From contig JAKVCV010000013.1 in NCBI GenBank assembly GCA_022448945.1, positions 121,455 through 185,454 of the forward strand: 64,000 bases of DNA. Reading direction: 5' to 3'. Below are positions 44,108-53,726 of this stretch, piece by piece. The position numbers and the translations under genes are program-made. The notes under the pieces were generated by a model. It was not told the origin of the DNA. It ran no database searches and saw nothing but the letters and a program-made list of their open reading frames with translations. This DNA comes from Saprospiraceae bacterium. GTDB taxonomy: Bacteria; Bacteroidota; Bacteroidia; Chitinophagales; Saprospiraceae. Every line of letters starts with the position of its first letter. The first letter of the stretch is position 1.

Positions 44108-47100
44108 ATAAAAAAGCGATCAAATATATTTTGTTGGATTTACATACTTTTATGTTTGCAATTCAACAATATTCTGGCACAAAGTGACAGCAGTCAGACA
44201 AAGACTCCTCTTAGTAATTGGAGGTCTATCTCATTTGTATCTACTTCTGATACTATAACACTTGATACTCACGTTGTTTTTTCTAATTCAGTACAATTAA
44301 GAAATTCAAAAGCAGTTGTGCCGGATTCTTGTTATAAAGTAGAAGGTAATTTACTTGTTTTTTTGAAACCTCAGCGAGATAGTTCTTATCAAGTTACTTA
44401 TCGTGTTTTTCCCTATCCAATAAACAAAAAAAGACAGCATAAGGATATTAATTTAATAGGAAGTTCCCTACAACATGATGGATTGATAGGTAGCGCCTAC
44501 ACCTACAATCCATTTATACTTGGTGGTGAAGCTTTTAATTTTAATGACTTGGACTACAGTGGCGTTTTTGCAAGAGGTATTTCATTGGGGAACAGTCAGG
44601 ATTTAATTCTTAATTCTAATTTTAACTTACAGGCATCTGGTAAGTTGGGTGATATTGAAATCTTAGCTGCTATTAGTGATAATAATGTGCCCTTACAACC
44701 AGATGGGAATACACAGCAGTTGCAGGATTTTGATCGAATTTTTGTCCAATTTAAATATAAAAAACAGAGTCTTATTGCTGGAGATTATAATATTAAAAGA
44801 CCCAAAGGAAGTTATTTCATGAATTACTATAGACGTTTACAAGGGGGGCAATTATTTACTGATTTGAAAGCAGGTAAAAAAGGACGTCTTAAAACAGATG
44901 CTAGTTTTGCAGTTTCAAGGGGTAAGTTTGCAAGAAATGTATTTATGGGGCAAGAAGGAAATCAAGGACCTTATAGACTTACTGGTGCTAGTGGAGAACA
45001 GTTTATTATTATTATTGCTGGTACAGAAAGAGTATTTATTGATGGTATATTATTAACGCGTGGTACAGACAATGATTATGTTATTGATTATAATCTTGGA
45101 GAGCTTACGTTTACCCCTAACCAATTAATAACTAAAGATAAAAGGATACAGGTTGAATTTAGTTATTCTGATCTAACCTTCCTAAGAACACTTGCTACAG
45201 CCAATATGTCTTATGAAACTCAAAAAACTAATATAAGGTTTAATTTTTATTCAGAACAGGATGCAAAAGGTCAAACATTGACCGAATCACTTTCTGATTC
45301 TGCTAAAGCTGTATTACAACGTGTAGGGGATAATATCGATCAAGCTTTTGTTTCTGGTTTAAGTATACCTGACCCCAATAGCCAAGGAGTAGGTGCTATT
45401 TTTTATATGCTTACTGATACAACTGTAAATGGTATTTATTACGATAGTGTTCTGGTGTTTTCTAATGATCCAGACTCAGCTATTTATAGTGCTAAATTTG
45501 CTTCGGTAGCAAATGGTGGAAATTATATTAGAAATCAGGGTTCTGCAAATGGTGTTGTATATCAGTGGGTTGCTCCTGATCCTATTACTGGCTCACCAAT
45601 GGGGACACATGACCCTATACAATTGTTAGTTACGCCAAAGCAACGACAGTTGTTTAATTTAGGTATGGATTATAGCATTGGCAAAACAGGGAAAATCTCC
45701 GCAGATATTGCTTTGAGTAATGTTGATCAAAATACTTTTTCAGAAATTGGTAATGATGATAATCAAGGTGTTGCAGGACGATTGTCCTATAGGCAATCAA
45801 TCCCTTTGTATTTTGGTAAAAAGTTTAAGATTGACAGTTTGTCTGGCACTGGAAATAATAATGATAGTGTTAAGAGTCTTGCAAATAATTATTTTGATAT
45901 TCAAATGCATTATGAGTATTTGATGAAAGAATTTGAGTTTGTAGAACCCTATCGTCCAAGGGAATTTGCACGCGATTGGAATATCAATTTACCAGAACCT
46001 ACTCAAGAACATTTATATAAAGCATTAATTAGACTGAGAGGCACAAAATGGGGTAGGATCTCATATGAGTTTAGTGGCTTAAATAAAGAAGAGAAATATA
46101 GTGGATATAAGCACAATCTTAGTATGAATACGAATTATAAGGGAATGAAATTAATTGCTAATGGTAGTTTATTACAGAGTAATACGGAAGCTGAAAAGAG
46201 CATATTTATTCGTCCTAAAGTTGATTTATCATATACTTTTAAAAAATTATTGAATTGGAAAATAGGGGCTTTTGCAGAAATGGAACAAAACCAAAGAATA
46301 GATATCAGTTCAGATACATTAATGGCTGGTAGTTTTTTCTATAATTTTTTTAAAGTATATTCTGATTTACCTGCTTCTAAAAATCTAAATTTACATATTC
46401 ATTATCTTCATCGTTATGATTATACTCCTACAAGTGAAAGGTTTATGGTTAACTCGATTGCTGATGATTTAAACCTTGCTGGTGAGTGGATCCCTTCCAA
46501 AGCTTCCAGACTTATATGGAACTTAAATTACCGTAGTCTTTATATTAAGGATAGCACCCTTACTAATGAAGAACCAAAGCAGACATATCTTGGGCGTCTT
46601 GAATATATTCTTAATGTTAAAAAGGGTTTTATTCGTTCCAACACAATTTATCAATTGGGATCTGGTCAGCAACAAAAAATTGAGTATAATTTTGTAAAAG
46701 TAGACCAGGGGCAAGGTAGTTATATATGGGTAGACAGAAATGGTGATGAATCCGAACAGACTAATGAATTTGAATTGTCTAATTTTCAGGATCAGGCTGA
46801 TTATATTCGTGTAACACTACTAACAGGTCAATTCATACGAACCAATAATGCCCTTTTTAGCCAAAGCCTTACGATTAGACCAAAAATTCTCATCAGAAAC
46901 AGTAAAAAAAGAGATAAAAATAAAAAGCTTCCTATAGGACTAGATATTCTAGAACGTATTTCTACACGTAGTATTTTTAAGATCGATAGAAAAACGTATG
47001 ATGGAGCAGCGGGGGTGGTTGCTTTTAATCCTTTTCAGTTGGAAGTTAACGATACGGCTTTGGTATCTGTAAGTTCTAATCTTCAAAACAATATATATTT

Positions 47101-47761
47101 TAACAGAACTGGGATTTATAGTCTTGAATTTGCTCAAAGAGATAGCAAAAATAAAACACTTTTAAGCACAGGGTTTGAGACTAGGAACTTCACAGAATAC
47201 ATGTTAAGACAACGCTTGAATATAAAACCCGGATCAATAACAAATGGAAAGAAACCTACTCTAGCAATGCGAAATATAAGGTTGCAAGCTTTATTGACAG
47301 GAGCATTAGGATTTCAAGGAAATCAATCTGAATTTTTTCCATCAAGAGATTTTAATGTTGAATTTTATCGTTTGGAACCACAGTTTTCTTTTCTCTATAA
47401 AAAGTTTTTGAGGGTTATACTTAAATATAAATTTGATTATAAGGAAAATCAAATAGGTAATCGCGAGCTATTAAGAAGTCATGATGTAACAACGGAAATT
47501 ACTTATAATAAAACTTCTAAGACGAATATTAGAGCTAGTTTTTCAATTGTTCAAATGGAATATAATGGTGATCCTACTTCACCAGTTGGATATACTATGA
47601 CTCAAGGCTTACAATCTGGTAGTAATTATTTGTGGAAAATAGGAATTTCTCAAGCATTATCATCCAGTATACAGATGACAATAAGCTATGAAGGCCGCAA
47701 GACGGGCGATGATTCACCAATTATTCATGTAGGTCGCGCAGAAATCCGGGCTAACTTTTAG
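44108..47761 (+). CDS. Large outer-membrane protein of unknown function, start codon probably ATA
   Basis: The track begins at a TTG (44156), which would cut off most of the signal peptide. The frame is open back to 44090, and from 44108 (ATA) it reads KKRSNIFCWIYILLCLQFNN then ILAQS, a textbook signal peptide. No ATG, GTG or TTG occurs in that frame between the upstream stop (44087) and 44156, so either ATA is used or the start codon is mutated. The mature ~1190 residues are rich in amphipathic beta strands (for example LILNSNFNLQASGKLGDIEI, FDRIFVQFKYKKQSLIAGDY, QVEFSYSDLTFLRTLATANM) and end in IIHVGRAEIRANF, as a large outer-membrane barrel. Family unknown to me; similar large proteins occur across Bacteroidota. 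Monocistronic. Confidence 0.75.
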   Translation: MKKRSNIFCWIYILLCLQFNNILAQSDSSQTKTPLSNWRSISFVSTSDTITLDTHVVFSNSVQLRNSKAVVPDSCYKVEGNLLVFLKPQRDSSYQVTYRVFPYPINKKRQHKDINLIGSSLQHDGLIGSAYTYNPFILGGEAFNFNDLDYSGVFARGISLGNSQDLILNSNFNLQASGKLGDIEILAAISDNNVPLQPDGNTQQLQDFDRIFVQFKYKKQSLIAGDYNIKRPKGSYFMNYYRRLQGGQLFTDLKAGKKGRLKTDASFAVSRGKFARNVFMGQEGNQGPYRLTGASGEQFIIIIAGTERVFIDGILLTRGTDNDYVIDYNLGELTFTPNQLITKDKRIQVEFSYSDLTFLRTLATANMSYETQKTNIRFNFYSEQDAKGQTLTESLSDSAKAVLQRVGDNIDQAFVSGLSIPDPNSQGVGAIFYMLTDTTVNGIYYDSVLVFSNDPDSAIYSAKFASVANGGNYIRNQGSANGVVYQWVAPDPITGSPMGTHDPIQLLVTPKQRQLFNLGMDYSIGKTGKISADIALSNVDQNTFSEIGNDDNQGVAGRLSYRQSIPLYFGKKFKIDSLSGTGNNNDSVKSLANNYFDIQMHYEYLMKEFEFVEPYRPREFARDWNINLPEPTQEHLYKALIRLRGTKWGRISYEFSGLNKEEKYSGYKHNLSMNTNYKGMKLIANGSLLQSNTEAEKSIFIRPKVDLSYTFKKLLNWKIGAFAEMEQNQRIDISSDTLMAGSFFYNFFKVYSDLPASKNLNLHIHYLHRYDYTPTSERFMVNSIADDLNLAGEWIPSKASRLIWNLNYRSLYIKDSTLTNEEPKQTYLGRLEYILNVKKGFIRSNTIYQLGSGQQQKIEYNFVKVDQGQGSYIWVDRNGDESEQTNEFELSNFQDQADYIRVTLLTGQFIRTNNALFSQSLTIRPKILIRNSKKRDKNKKLPIGLDILERISTRSIFKIDRKTYDGAAGVVAFNPFQLEVNDTALVSVSSNLQNNIYFNRTGIYSLEFAQRDSKNKTLLSTGFETRNFTEYMLRQRLNIKPGSITNGKKPTLAMRNIRLQALLTGALGFQGNQSEFFPSRDFNVEFYRLEPQFSFLYKKFLRVILKYKFDYKENQIGNRELLRSHDVTTEITYNKTSKTNIRASFSIVQMEYNGDPTSPVGYTMTQGLQSGSNYLWKIGISQALSSSIQMTISYEGRKTGDDSPIIHVGRAEIRANF

Positions 47762-47802
47762 TAAGGAGGGCTTAAATTTTAGCTTTTTTAAGTACTAATT
47801 TA

Positions 47803-48891
47803 TTACTCTTCGAGTTCTTTAAAAGCTCTGTATAGGTCCGACCATTCTTTTCTTTCTTTAACAATTGTTTCAAGATATTCTTTCCATACTTCATAATCTT
47901 GGATAGGGTCTTTGATGATTGCACCAATAACTCCTGCTGCTAGATCTCTAGCCTTTATAGCGCCATCTCCGAAGTGTGCAGCCAATGCCTGTCCACTGTT
48001 AATCACTGATATTGCTTCGGCAGTACTTAATGTTGCAGACGGAATTTTTAGTTTAATTTTTCCATCAAATGTCTTTCCCGTTCTTAATTCTCTGAACATC
48101 GTTACTAGTCGCTGTATCTCTTTTTGGGGAGCTAATTTTGCTGGAATTTCTAGTGCTTTGCCGAGCTGATCTACTCGGGTTTTTACAATTTTTACTTCTT
48201 CTTGTAAAGAATTTGGAAGGGGTAATACTATCGTATTAAATCTTCGTTTTAGTGCACTTGAGAGATCATTAATACCTTTATCCCTGTCATTTGCAGTAGC
48301 GATCACATTAAACCCTTTTTTAGCTTGTATCTCTGTATTAAGTTCGGGTACAGGTAATGTTTTTTCTGATAAAATAGTAATTAATGCATCTTGTACATCA
48401 GAAGGTATTCTTGTTAATTCTTCAACACGAGCAATTTTACCCTTTTCCATAGCTACCATAATTGGCGAGGCAACTAAAGCTTCTTCTGAAGGTCCTTTAG
48501 CTAATAGACTTGCATAATTCCAACTGTATCTTAATGTATCTTCACTAATACCTGCTGTTCCCTGAACCAATAAGGTAGAATTTCCTGAAATTGCTGCTGA
48601 GAGATGTTCGCTAACCCAGGTTTTCGCTGTTCCTGGTACACCCATGAGTAGTAAAGCACGATCAGTTACCAAGGTTGCTACTGCTACTTCAATAAGTCGT
48701 TTGTTGCCAAAATATTTAGGGCTGATAACTGTACCATCCTCCAGTTCTCCACCCATAATATAAGTTACTACAGACCAAGGTGAAAGATTCCAGTTTATAG
48801 GTTTTTGGTAATTGTCTAGTTTAGCTATAGCTTTGAGTTCTTTAGCATATTCTACTTCAGCGTGTTGTTTTAAGAGGTTTTTTTTAGACAT
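47803..48891 (-). CDS. MoxR-type AAA+ ATPase of the VWA/DUF5691 system (YehL-like)
   Basis: The 362-residue protein has Walker A GVPGTAKT (84-91) in RALLLMGVPGTAKTWVSEHL, then LLVQGTAGISEDTLRYSWNY, the Walker B-like region ARVEELTRIPSDVQDALITI, the sensor-1 NVIATANDRDKGINDLSSAL and an arginine finger region KRRFNTIVLPLP. The order and the TAGxSEDxxRYSWNY block are those of the YehL-type ATPase encoded with VWA, DUF5682, SWIM and DUF5691 proteins in many bacteria. It is thought to remodel a target together with the VWA partner; the target is unknown. In this window the partners lie 18 kb and 44 kb away. Cytoplasmic. Monocistronic. Confidence 0.88.
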   Translation of the reverse strand: MSKKNLLKQHAEVEYAKELKAIAKLDNYQKPINWNLSPWSVVTYIMGGELEDGTVISPKYFGNKRLIEVAVATLVTDRALLLMGVPGTAKTWVSEHLSAAISGNSTLLVQGTAGISEDTLRYSWNYASLLAKGPSEEALVASPIMVAMEKGKIARVEELTRIPSDVQDALITILSEKTLPVPELNTEIQAKKGFNVIATANDRDKGINDLSSALKRRFNTIVLPLPNSLQEEVKIVKTRVDQLGKALEIPAKLAPQKEIQRLVTMFRELRTGKTFDGKIKLKIPSATLSTAEAISVINSGQALAAHFGDGAIKARDLAAGVIGAIIKDPIQDYEVWKEYLETIVKERKEWSDLYRAFKELEE

Positions 48892-48952
48892 GTTATGTTG
48901 GAATATAGATTATTATGAAAAGAACTAAGGTATAATTAATATAGTCATAATA

Positions 48953-50656
48953 TTAACCTTTAATCATTTCCAGCCAATATGGATAGCCACCGATTTCAAT
49001 TTTTATGATATAAACATCTGGAGGATATTTTTTAAGATCAGGGATTTTCATTTCTATAATCTCATTACCCTTAGTATGACCTTCATGGTAATATTTTTCC
49101 TGAAATGTTTTGTCAAATATAGTCATTGTTATAGATGTCGGGTAACGTTGCTCTACAAAAAGATGTAATTGTTTATCAATGACTTTAGGTGCGAAGTACA
49201 TTTGTCCCCGATGGTCAATAATGATACTGGATTCTAGCAATGCCATGTAGGCAAAAAAGAAATTAGGAATGCCAAAACCCAGTGATGAATCAGGTTCAGA
49301 TGAAATACTACCACTAAGACGGATTGCATTTTTGATATCTTCACTTTTATGCGTTGGGAAAGCTTGTTTCAATGATGCAACCATACCAGCCATTACAGGG
49401 GAGGAAAAAGAGGTGCCATTCGTTCTAGTAATATCGTATCTTGTCATTGATGCTACAACGGTATGCCGTCCCTGGGCAGCAATATCGGGTTTTATTCTTC
49501 CGTCGGGTGTAGGCCCCCAGGAACTAAAACTTGCCCGTTTACCATTAGGACGTACAGCACCAACAGATAGCACACCTTTTGCATCTGCAGGTGCTCCGAT
49601 ATAATGCCAAGGACCATCTCCTTCATTACCTGCACTATTAACTATTAACAGGCCTTTTGATGCACCTATCTCGGCGCCTCTGCTACACATTGCAGTTTTG
49701 CCATCCATTTGATGATATTTATAAGACATAGTGGTGTCATTAAAGCCTGTATAGCCCAGAGAAGAATTAATGACTTCAACACCTAAACTGTCCGCATGTT
49801 CAACACCCGCAACCCAATTAAATTCTTCTGCTCTGAACTCTCCCTTTACATCCTCAGTTTTAAAAAGATAATATGAAGCATCAGGAGCAGTACCTACCAT
49901 AAGATGAGGCGCCTTTGCAGCCATACATGATAGTACATTACATCCATGACTACTACTTTCATATACAAAACGGTCACCTTGTACAAAATCATGTGTCCCA
50001 AGTAATCTATTCTCGTTAAACATACTGTCAAATACAGGCATTCTGTATACATTTAGAAAACCACCATCAAGTATAGCTACATGTACTCCTTTTCCTGTAT
50101 ATCCATAACTGTGCAGCACGTCACCACCCAACATTTTAATTTGATTATCAGCTTGTCCGTAATAGTCCTTTTCATGTTTTGAAAGATCAACTTTTGGACG
50201 TTTAGTATTCATTGATGGTTTAATAGCGTTTCTGTATTTTCCTAATGGTTTTACAGAGTTTACGAAGGGTAATGCTGCAATTTTTTTAAGAACTGTTGTA
50301 TCTGTTGTATGAACTGCTACCGCATTTAACCATTTCGATTTGGCATGAATTCCTGCACCTAAAGCTATTATTTGTTGTATATATTCAGGAGTGACAGGAA
50401 TGTCTAATATATCAATCTCAATTCCCATTAAATATCTACGTTCAATTGCCCTTGCAGACAAAAAGTCCTGGGGTCGGAATATACTGTATGGACTTTTATT
50501 TTTGTCCTTTAATTCTACACAATGTAGGCTATGATTATGATGTCTGTGATCATTTTTTTGGCCTGTTAAATTATTGTTTAAAAATAAAATAATGATAACT
50601 GTTAATGGAATTCTGTTGAGCATTGTAAAGAACAAATAAATAATCCGCGATCTCAT
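48953..50656 (-). CDS. Secreted subtilisin-like serine protease (S8)
   Basis: The 567-residue protein has a signal peptide; start is either 50656 (MRSRIIYLFFT...) or the ATG at 50623 (MLNRIPLTVIIILFLNNNLTG), which alone gives a good signal. An inhibitor-like propeptide (about 40-150) precedes the catalytic domain with Asp in VAILDGGFLN, His in SSHGCNVLSCMA and Ser in NGTSFSSPVMAG. The usual DSG and HGT are DGG and HGC, so it is a divergent subtilase. The C-terminal ~90 residues are beta-rich (MTIFDKTFQEKYYHEGH, PPDVYIIKIEIGGYPYWLEM) and resemble a T9SS type A sorting domain without the conserved NP start, so secretion route is unsure. Such proteases degrade extracellular protein. Confidence 0.88.
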   Translation of the reverse strand: MRSRIIYLFFTMLNRIPLTVIIILFLNNNLTGQKNDHRHHNHSLHCVELKDKNKSPYSIFRPQDFLSARAIERRYLMGIEIDILDIPVTPEYIQQIIALGAGIHAKSKWLNAVAVHTTDTTVLKKIAALPFVNSVKPLGKYRNAIKPSMNTKRPKVDLSKHEKDYYGQADNQIKMLGGDVLHSYGYTGKGVHVAILDGGFLNVYRMPVFDSMFNENRLLGTHDFVQGDRFVYESSSHGCNVLSCMAAKAPHLMVGTAPDASYYLFKTEDVKGEFRAEEFNWVAGVEHADSLGVEVINSSLGYTGFNDTTMSYKYHQMDGKTAMCSRGAEIGASKGLLIVNSAGNEGDGPWHYIGAPADAKGVLSVGAVRPNGKRASFSSWGPTPDGRIKPDIAAQGRHTVVASMTRYDITRTNGTSFSSPVMAGMVASLKQAFPTHKSEDIKNAIRLSGSISSEPDSSLGFGIPNFFFAYMALLESSIIIDHRGQMYFAPKVIDKQLHLFVEQRYPTSITMTIFDKTFQEKYYHEGHTKGNEIIEMKIPDLKKYPPDVYIIKIEIGGYPYWLEMIKG

Positions 50657-50966
50657 TAAATGAATTTAAAAGGAAAATGTTTAGTAATTATTGAGTTTTG
50701 GTATGCAATTCAGAAAACAAATGCTAAAGTAATAATTATTATAACTAAACATGAATAGCTTTAAAATAAATAGCTGTTTATAACAAAAAATTAATTGTTT
50801 GCTTTTGCAGTAATAAATAGCGAAAATTGTTTATTTACTATCGTAAAAACAGCAGATTATTTTTTCAATAAAGATATGACGAAATAATAAATATAATGGG
50901 AGGTTGGTAAATTAATATAAATTAGCTAGATTAGGTTTCAATAACCCAACCCCACAAAAATATTTT
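50657..50966. other. 310-base intergenic region between divergent genes
   Basis: AT-rich spacer that should hold promoters for both the subtilase (minus) and the esterase (plus). No clean TAnnTTTG box was found in either direction near the starts. A GGTTGG / CCAACC pair (50902 and 50946) has a 38-base loop and is probably meaningless. Nothing else is visible. Confidence 0.5.
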
Positions 50967-52580
50967 ATGAGAATACTAATACTAATCTTACTCCCCTTTA
51001 TTATACAGTCTTCGGTTTTTTGTCAATGTATTGAACGTTATAAGCAACGATATTTTAATAATATTGATATACATAGAGATGTAGTGTATCGAAAGGATGC
51101 ACCAAGTTTGATAGCATCAACAGTTTTTGGCGAAACCCTTATTAACAAAGATTTGGTTATGGATATTTTTATGCCAACTGCGTCAGATACCGTAACCAAT
51201 AGACCAGTTGTTGTTATTGGTCATGGAGGTGGCTTTGTTAATGTTGCTTTTATGTCTAATACTATTATGGTTGGAACAATGGACAATGATGATGTTCAGG
51301 CTCTAGCTGATACACTTGCTCATTGGGGTTATGTAGCTGCAGTAATAGAATACAGATTAGGTTATAATTTGCTTAGTTCTTCTAGTATTAATCGCGCTGT
51401 ATGGCGTGGCACTCAGGATATGAGTTCTGCCATAAGGTTTTTTAGAAAAAATGCCTCCTGGTTTGGCATTGACCCAGAGCGTGTTTTCTCAGTCGGGTCT
51501 AGTGCTGGTGCATTTGGAGCCCTTCATTCTGCTTTTGTTGATTTTCATGAAAGAGATGCTGAGACTTACGAATTGAGTCCTGGGTCATTTAATGATCTGG
51601 GTCATTTGCATAGTTGTCCTGTAGTGTCTTTATCCACTTTTGATCCTTTTTCAGGGTTGAATGTAGTTGGAAATGATGTAGACTCAATTCCAAATGGTGT
51701 TGCTACATATTGGGGTGCAATAGCTGATTTGAAATGGTTGTATCAGGGTAATAATAAGGCTCCGATAATTATGTTTCATGGGACAAATGATTTGATTGTT
51801 GATTATAAATGTGCTAAACCCTTTTCAAATGTTGTTATTGTTGCTGCAGAAACTTGTGGAACATATATGATGGACTCTGTTTTAACTGCTCATAATATGT
51901 TACACGAGGCTTATTATGGACAAGGTCAGAATCATGAATACTGGGGCGCTTTAAACGGTGAATGGTTGCCTGGAGGCCCCAATGCATATTGGCCGGATAT
52001 CATTCAAAAAACAGCCGATTTTTTCTATAATTTGATGAAACCTGAAATCCCATTAATATCGGGACCAAATAATGTGATACATTCTACAAATTATTCTTAT
52101 ACTATTTTAAATCCATTACCAGGTTATACATATTGTTGGGAAGTAGGAGGGGGTGTTATAGTTTCTCCCGTAACAAATTCATCTACTATAGATGTACAAT
52201 TTTACAATACGACCAATCAGGGTTATGTTACTGCGAGGGCAATTGATTCTGGTCACTTTGTTAGTGAAAAGGCTGTTGTTTTTACTATAGTAACAACAGA
52301 TGTAGACAATATCACCAAAACTCCTTCAATTTCAACCATCAATCTAAAGCCCAATCCTGCAAAGAAAAGATGTATTGTTTCTTTTATTAGTAGCTTAGAA
52401 TTAGAAGGGCAATTATTGGTATATAATGCTTTTGGAGTTGAAGTCTTCAATAATTCTATTAATATAAATATTGGAGAGAATCATAAAAATCTAGATTTAG
52501 ATAAGTTAAATCAGGGTATATATTTTGTAGAGGTTAGAACTCCTAAAACCAAAGTTGTAGAAAGATTAATAATTTATTAA
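50967..52580 (+). CDS. T9SS-secreted alpha/beta-hydrolase (carboxylesterase-like)
   Basis: The 537-residue protein has a signal peptide (MRILILILLPFIIQSSVFCQ). The hydrolase domain carries the oxyanion loop GHGGGF, the nucleophile in GSSAGAFGAL (GxSxG), an Asp in GTNDLIVDY and His in GQGQNHEYWG, giving a full triad. An Ig/PKD-like domain follows (about 360-440, PGYTYCWEVGGGVIVSPVTN). The last ~80 residues (NLKPNPAKKRCIVSF ... GQLLVYNAFGVEVFN ... LNQGIYFVEVRT) are a T9SS type A sorting domain. The enzyme is thus released or displayed outside the cell. The fold resembles feruloyl or acetyl xylan esterases, but the substrate cannot be told. Divergent from the subtilase. Confidence 0.9.
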   Translation: MRILILILLPFIIQSSVFCQCIERYKQRYFNNIDIHRDVVYRKDAPSLIASTVFGETLINKDLVMDIFMPTASDTVTNRPVVVIGHGGGFVNVAFMSNTIMVGTMDNDDVQALADTLAHWGYVAAVIEYRLGYNLLSSSSINRAVWRGTQDMSSAIRFFRKNASWFGIDPERVFSVGSSAGAFGALHSAFVDFHERDAETYELSPGSFNDLGHLHSCPVVSLSTFDPFSGLNVVGNDVDSIPNGVATYWGAIADLKWLYQGNNKAPIIMFHGTNDLIVDYKCAKPFSNVVIVAAETCGTYMMDSVLTAHNMLHEAYYGQGQNHEYWGALNGEWLPGGPNAYWPDIIQKTADFFYNLMKPEIPLISGPNNVIHSTNYSYTILNPLPGYTYCWEVGGGVIVSPVTNSSTIDVQFYNTTNQGYVTARAIDSGHFVSEKAVVFTIVTTDVDNITKTPSISTINLKPNPAKKRCIVSFISSLELEGQLLVYNAFGVEVFNNSININIGENHKNLDLDKLNQGIYFVEVRTPKTKVVERLIIY

Positions 52581-52617
52581 AGAGATATAATACCAATACA
52601 AAGCGTTCGTTTTTTAT

Positions 52618-53724
52618 TTATTTTTTTTCAAAAATTCTATTATAGAATTCCAACAATTTTAATTCTTCTTTTTCCCAGATGAATTCTTCTCTCGCCCTAA
52701 CACAATTTTTTTGGATTTGAGTGTAAAATTCTGAAGATTTTGTGAATTTTTCAATAGCAACTACAATAGATTCTGTAGATAAATCTTCTAAAAGCAAACC
52801 AACAGGGAATTCACTAATAATGTTAGAATATTCAGGAAAATTCATATTTAGAGATGGTTTTTGAGCCTGGATATAATCGAAAAATTTATTAGCTAATGAG
52901 TAGTAATAATTTAGTCCTTTGTTTTGCAGTAAATTAATGCCAATATGTGCTCTTTTTGTAACTTCAAGCAGTTGATCAGGTTGGGCATATCCAAGAAATT
53001 TTACTTTATCTGTAAGATTTAACGCTTTCGATAGATTACGTAATTTTTCTGAATTATCACCTTCTCCAACCAGCCAAAACTCAACATCTTCCAAATGCTG
53101 GATTGCCTCAATCATTTCTTCTAATCCTCTGCCATCATTCAAAACTCCTTGATATAGGAGAATATAAGGCGGATGAAAGGGTAGTGGTGTTATGTTTTTA
53201 TCCTGTTGTAAAGGTACATTTCTGATAACAGAGAAATCAACATTATATTGGTCCTTAAATACCTTTTTTAGACTTTCACATACGGTATAACAATATTTTA
53301 ACTTAGGAACTGTTTTTTTTCCAATCCATTCCCATGTACGCTTAACCTTAGGCCTTTCAACAACTTCTGGTAGTTCTGTAAAAAATTCATGCGCATCATA
53401 AATACATATCTTTCTTTTCAGCTTGCTTGAGTAATATCCTGCCAAAATACTATCAAGGTCTATGCTACAGACTGCATCAAATTGTCGAAAAAGCAAGAAA
53501 AAAAACAAACGGATATTGTATTCAATATAAAACATTTTCCCTTTGTTAAAAATACATTTTAACCGCTTTTGTTGAAATGATCTGTTTTTTAGTGCTTCAC
53601 TTCCAGGACGTTTTCTTCCTACAAGGCATACATTATAACCATCCTTAACAAGGGTGGAACAGATGCGTATCATCCTTTGATCATAAGTAAGATCATTCGT
53701 AACAGTGAAGTAAATCTTTTGCAT
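52618..53724 (-). CDS. Family 4 glycosyltransferase
   Basis: The 368-residue GT-B protein begins MQKIYFTVTNDLTYDQRMIRICSTL with the N-terminal Rossmann strand, then DAVCSIDLDSILAGYYSSK and YDAHEFFTELPEV in the acceptor domain. The donor domain starts at ILLYQGVLNDGRGLEEMIEA and includes VKFLGYAQPDQLLEV and AHIGINLLQNKGLNYYYSLA. No membrane segments. It is the 3' gene of a pair with the TauE/SafE permease (2-base gap), same strand. Probably acts in envelope polysaccharide or glycolipid synthesis; sugars unknown. Confidence 0.88.
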   Translation of the reverse strand: MQKIYFTVTNDLTYDQRMIRICSTLVKDGYNVCLVGRKRPGSEALKNRSFQQKRLKCIFNKGKMFYIEYNIRLFFFLLFRQFDAVCSIDLDSILAGYYSSKLKRKICIYDAHEFFTELPEVVERPKVKRTWEWIGKKTVPKLKYCYTVCESLKKVFKDQYNVDFSVIRNVPLQQDKNITPLPFHPPYILLYQGVLNDGRGLEEMIEAIQHLEDVEFWLVGEGDNSEKLRNLSKALNLTDKVKFLGYAQPDQLLEVTKRAHIGINLLQNKGLNYYYSLANKFFDYIQAQKPSLNMNFPEYSNIISEFPVGLLLEDLSTESIVVAIEKFTKSSEFYTQIQKNCVRAREEFIWEKEELKLLEFYNRIFEKK

Positions 53725-53726
53725 TC

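Noticed and set aside
50902-50951. GGTTGG / CCAACC inverted repeat in the 50.7-50.97 kb spacer
   Set aside because: Only six pairs with a 38-base loop; expected by chance.
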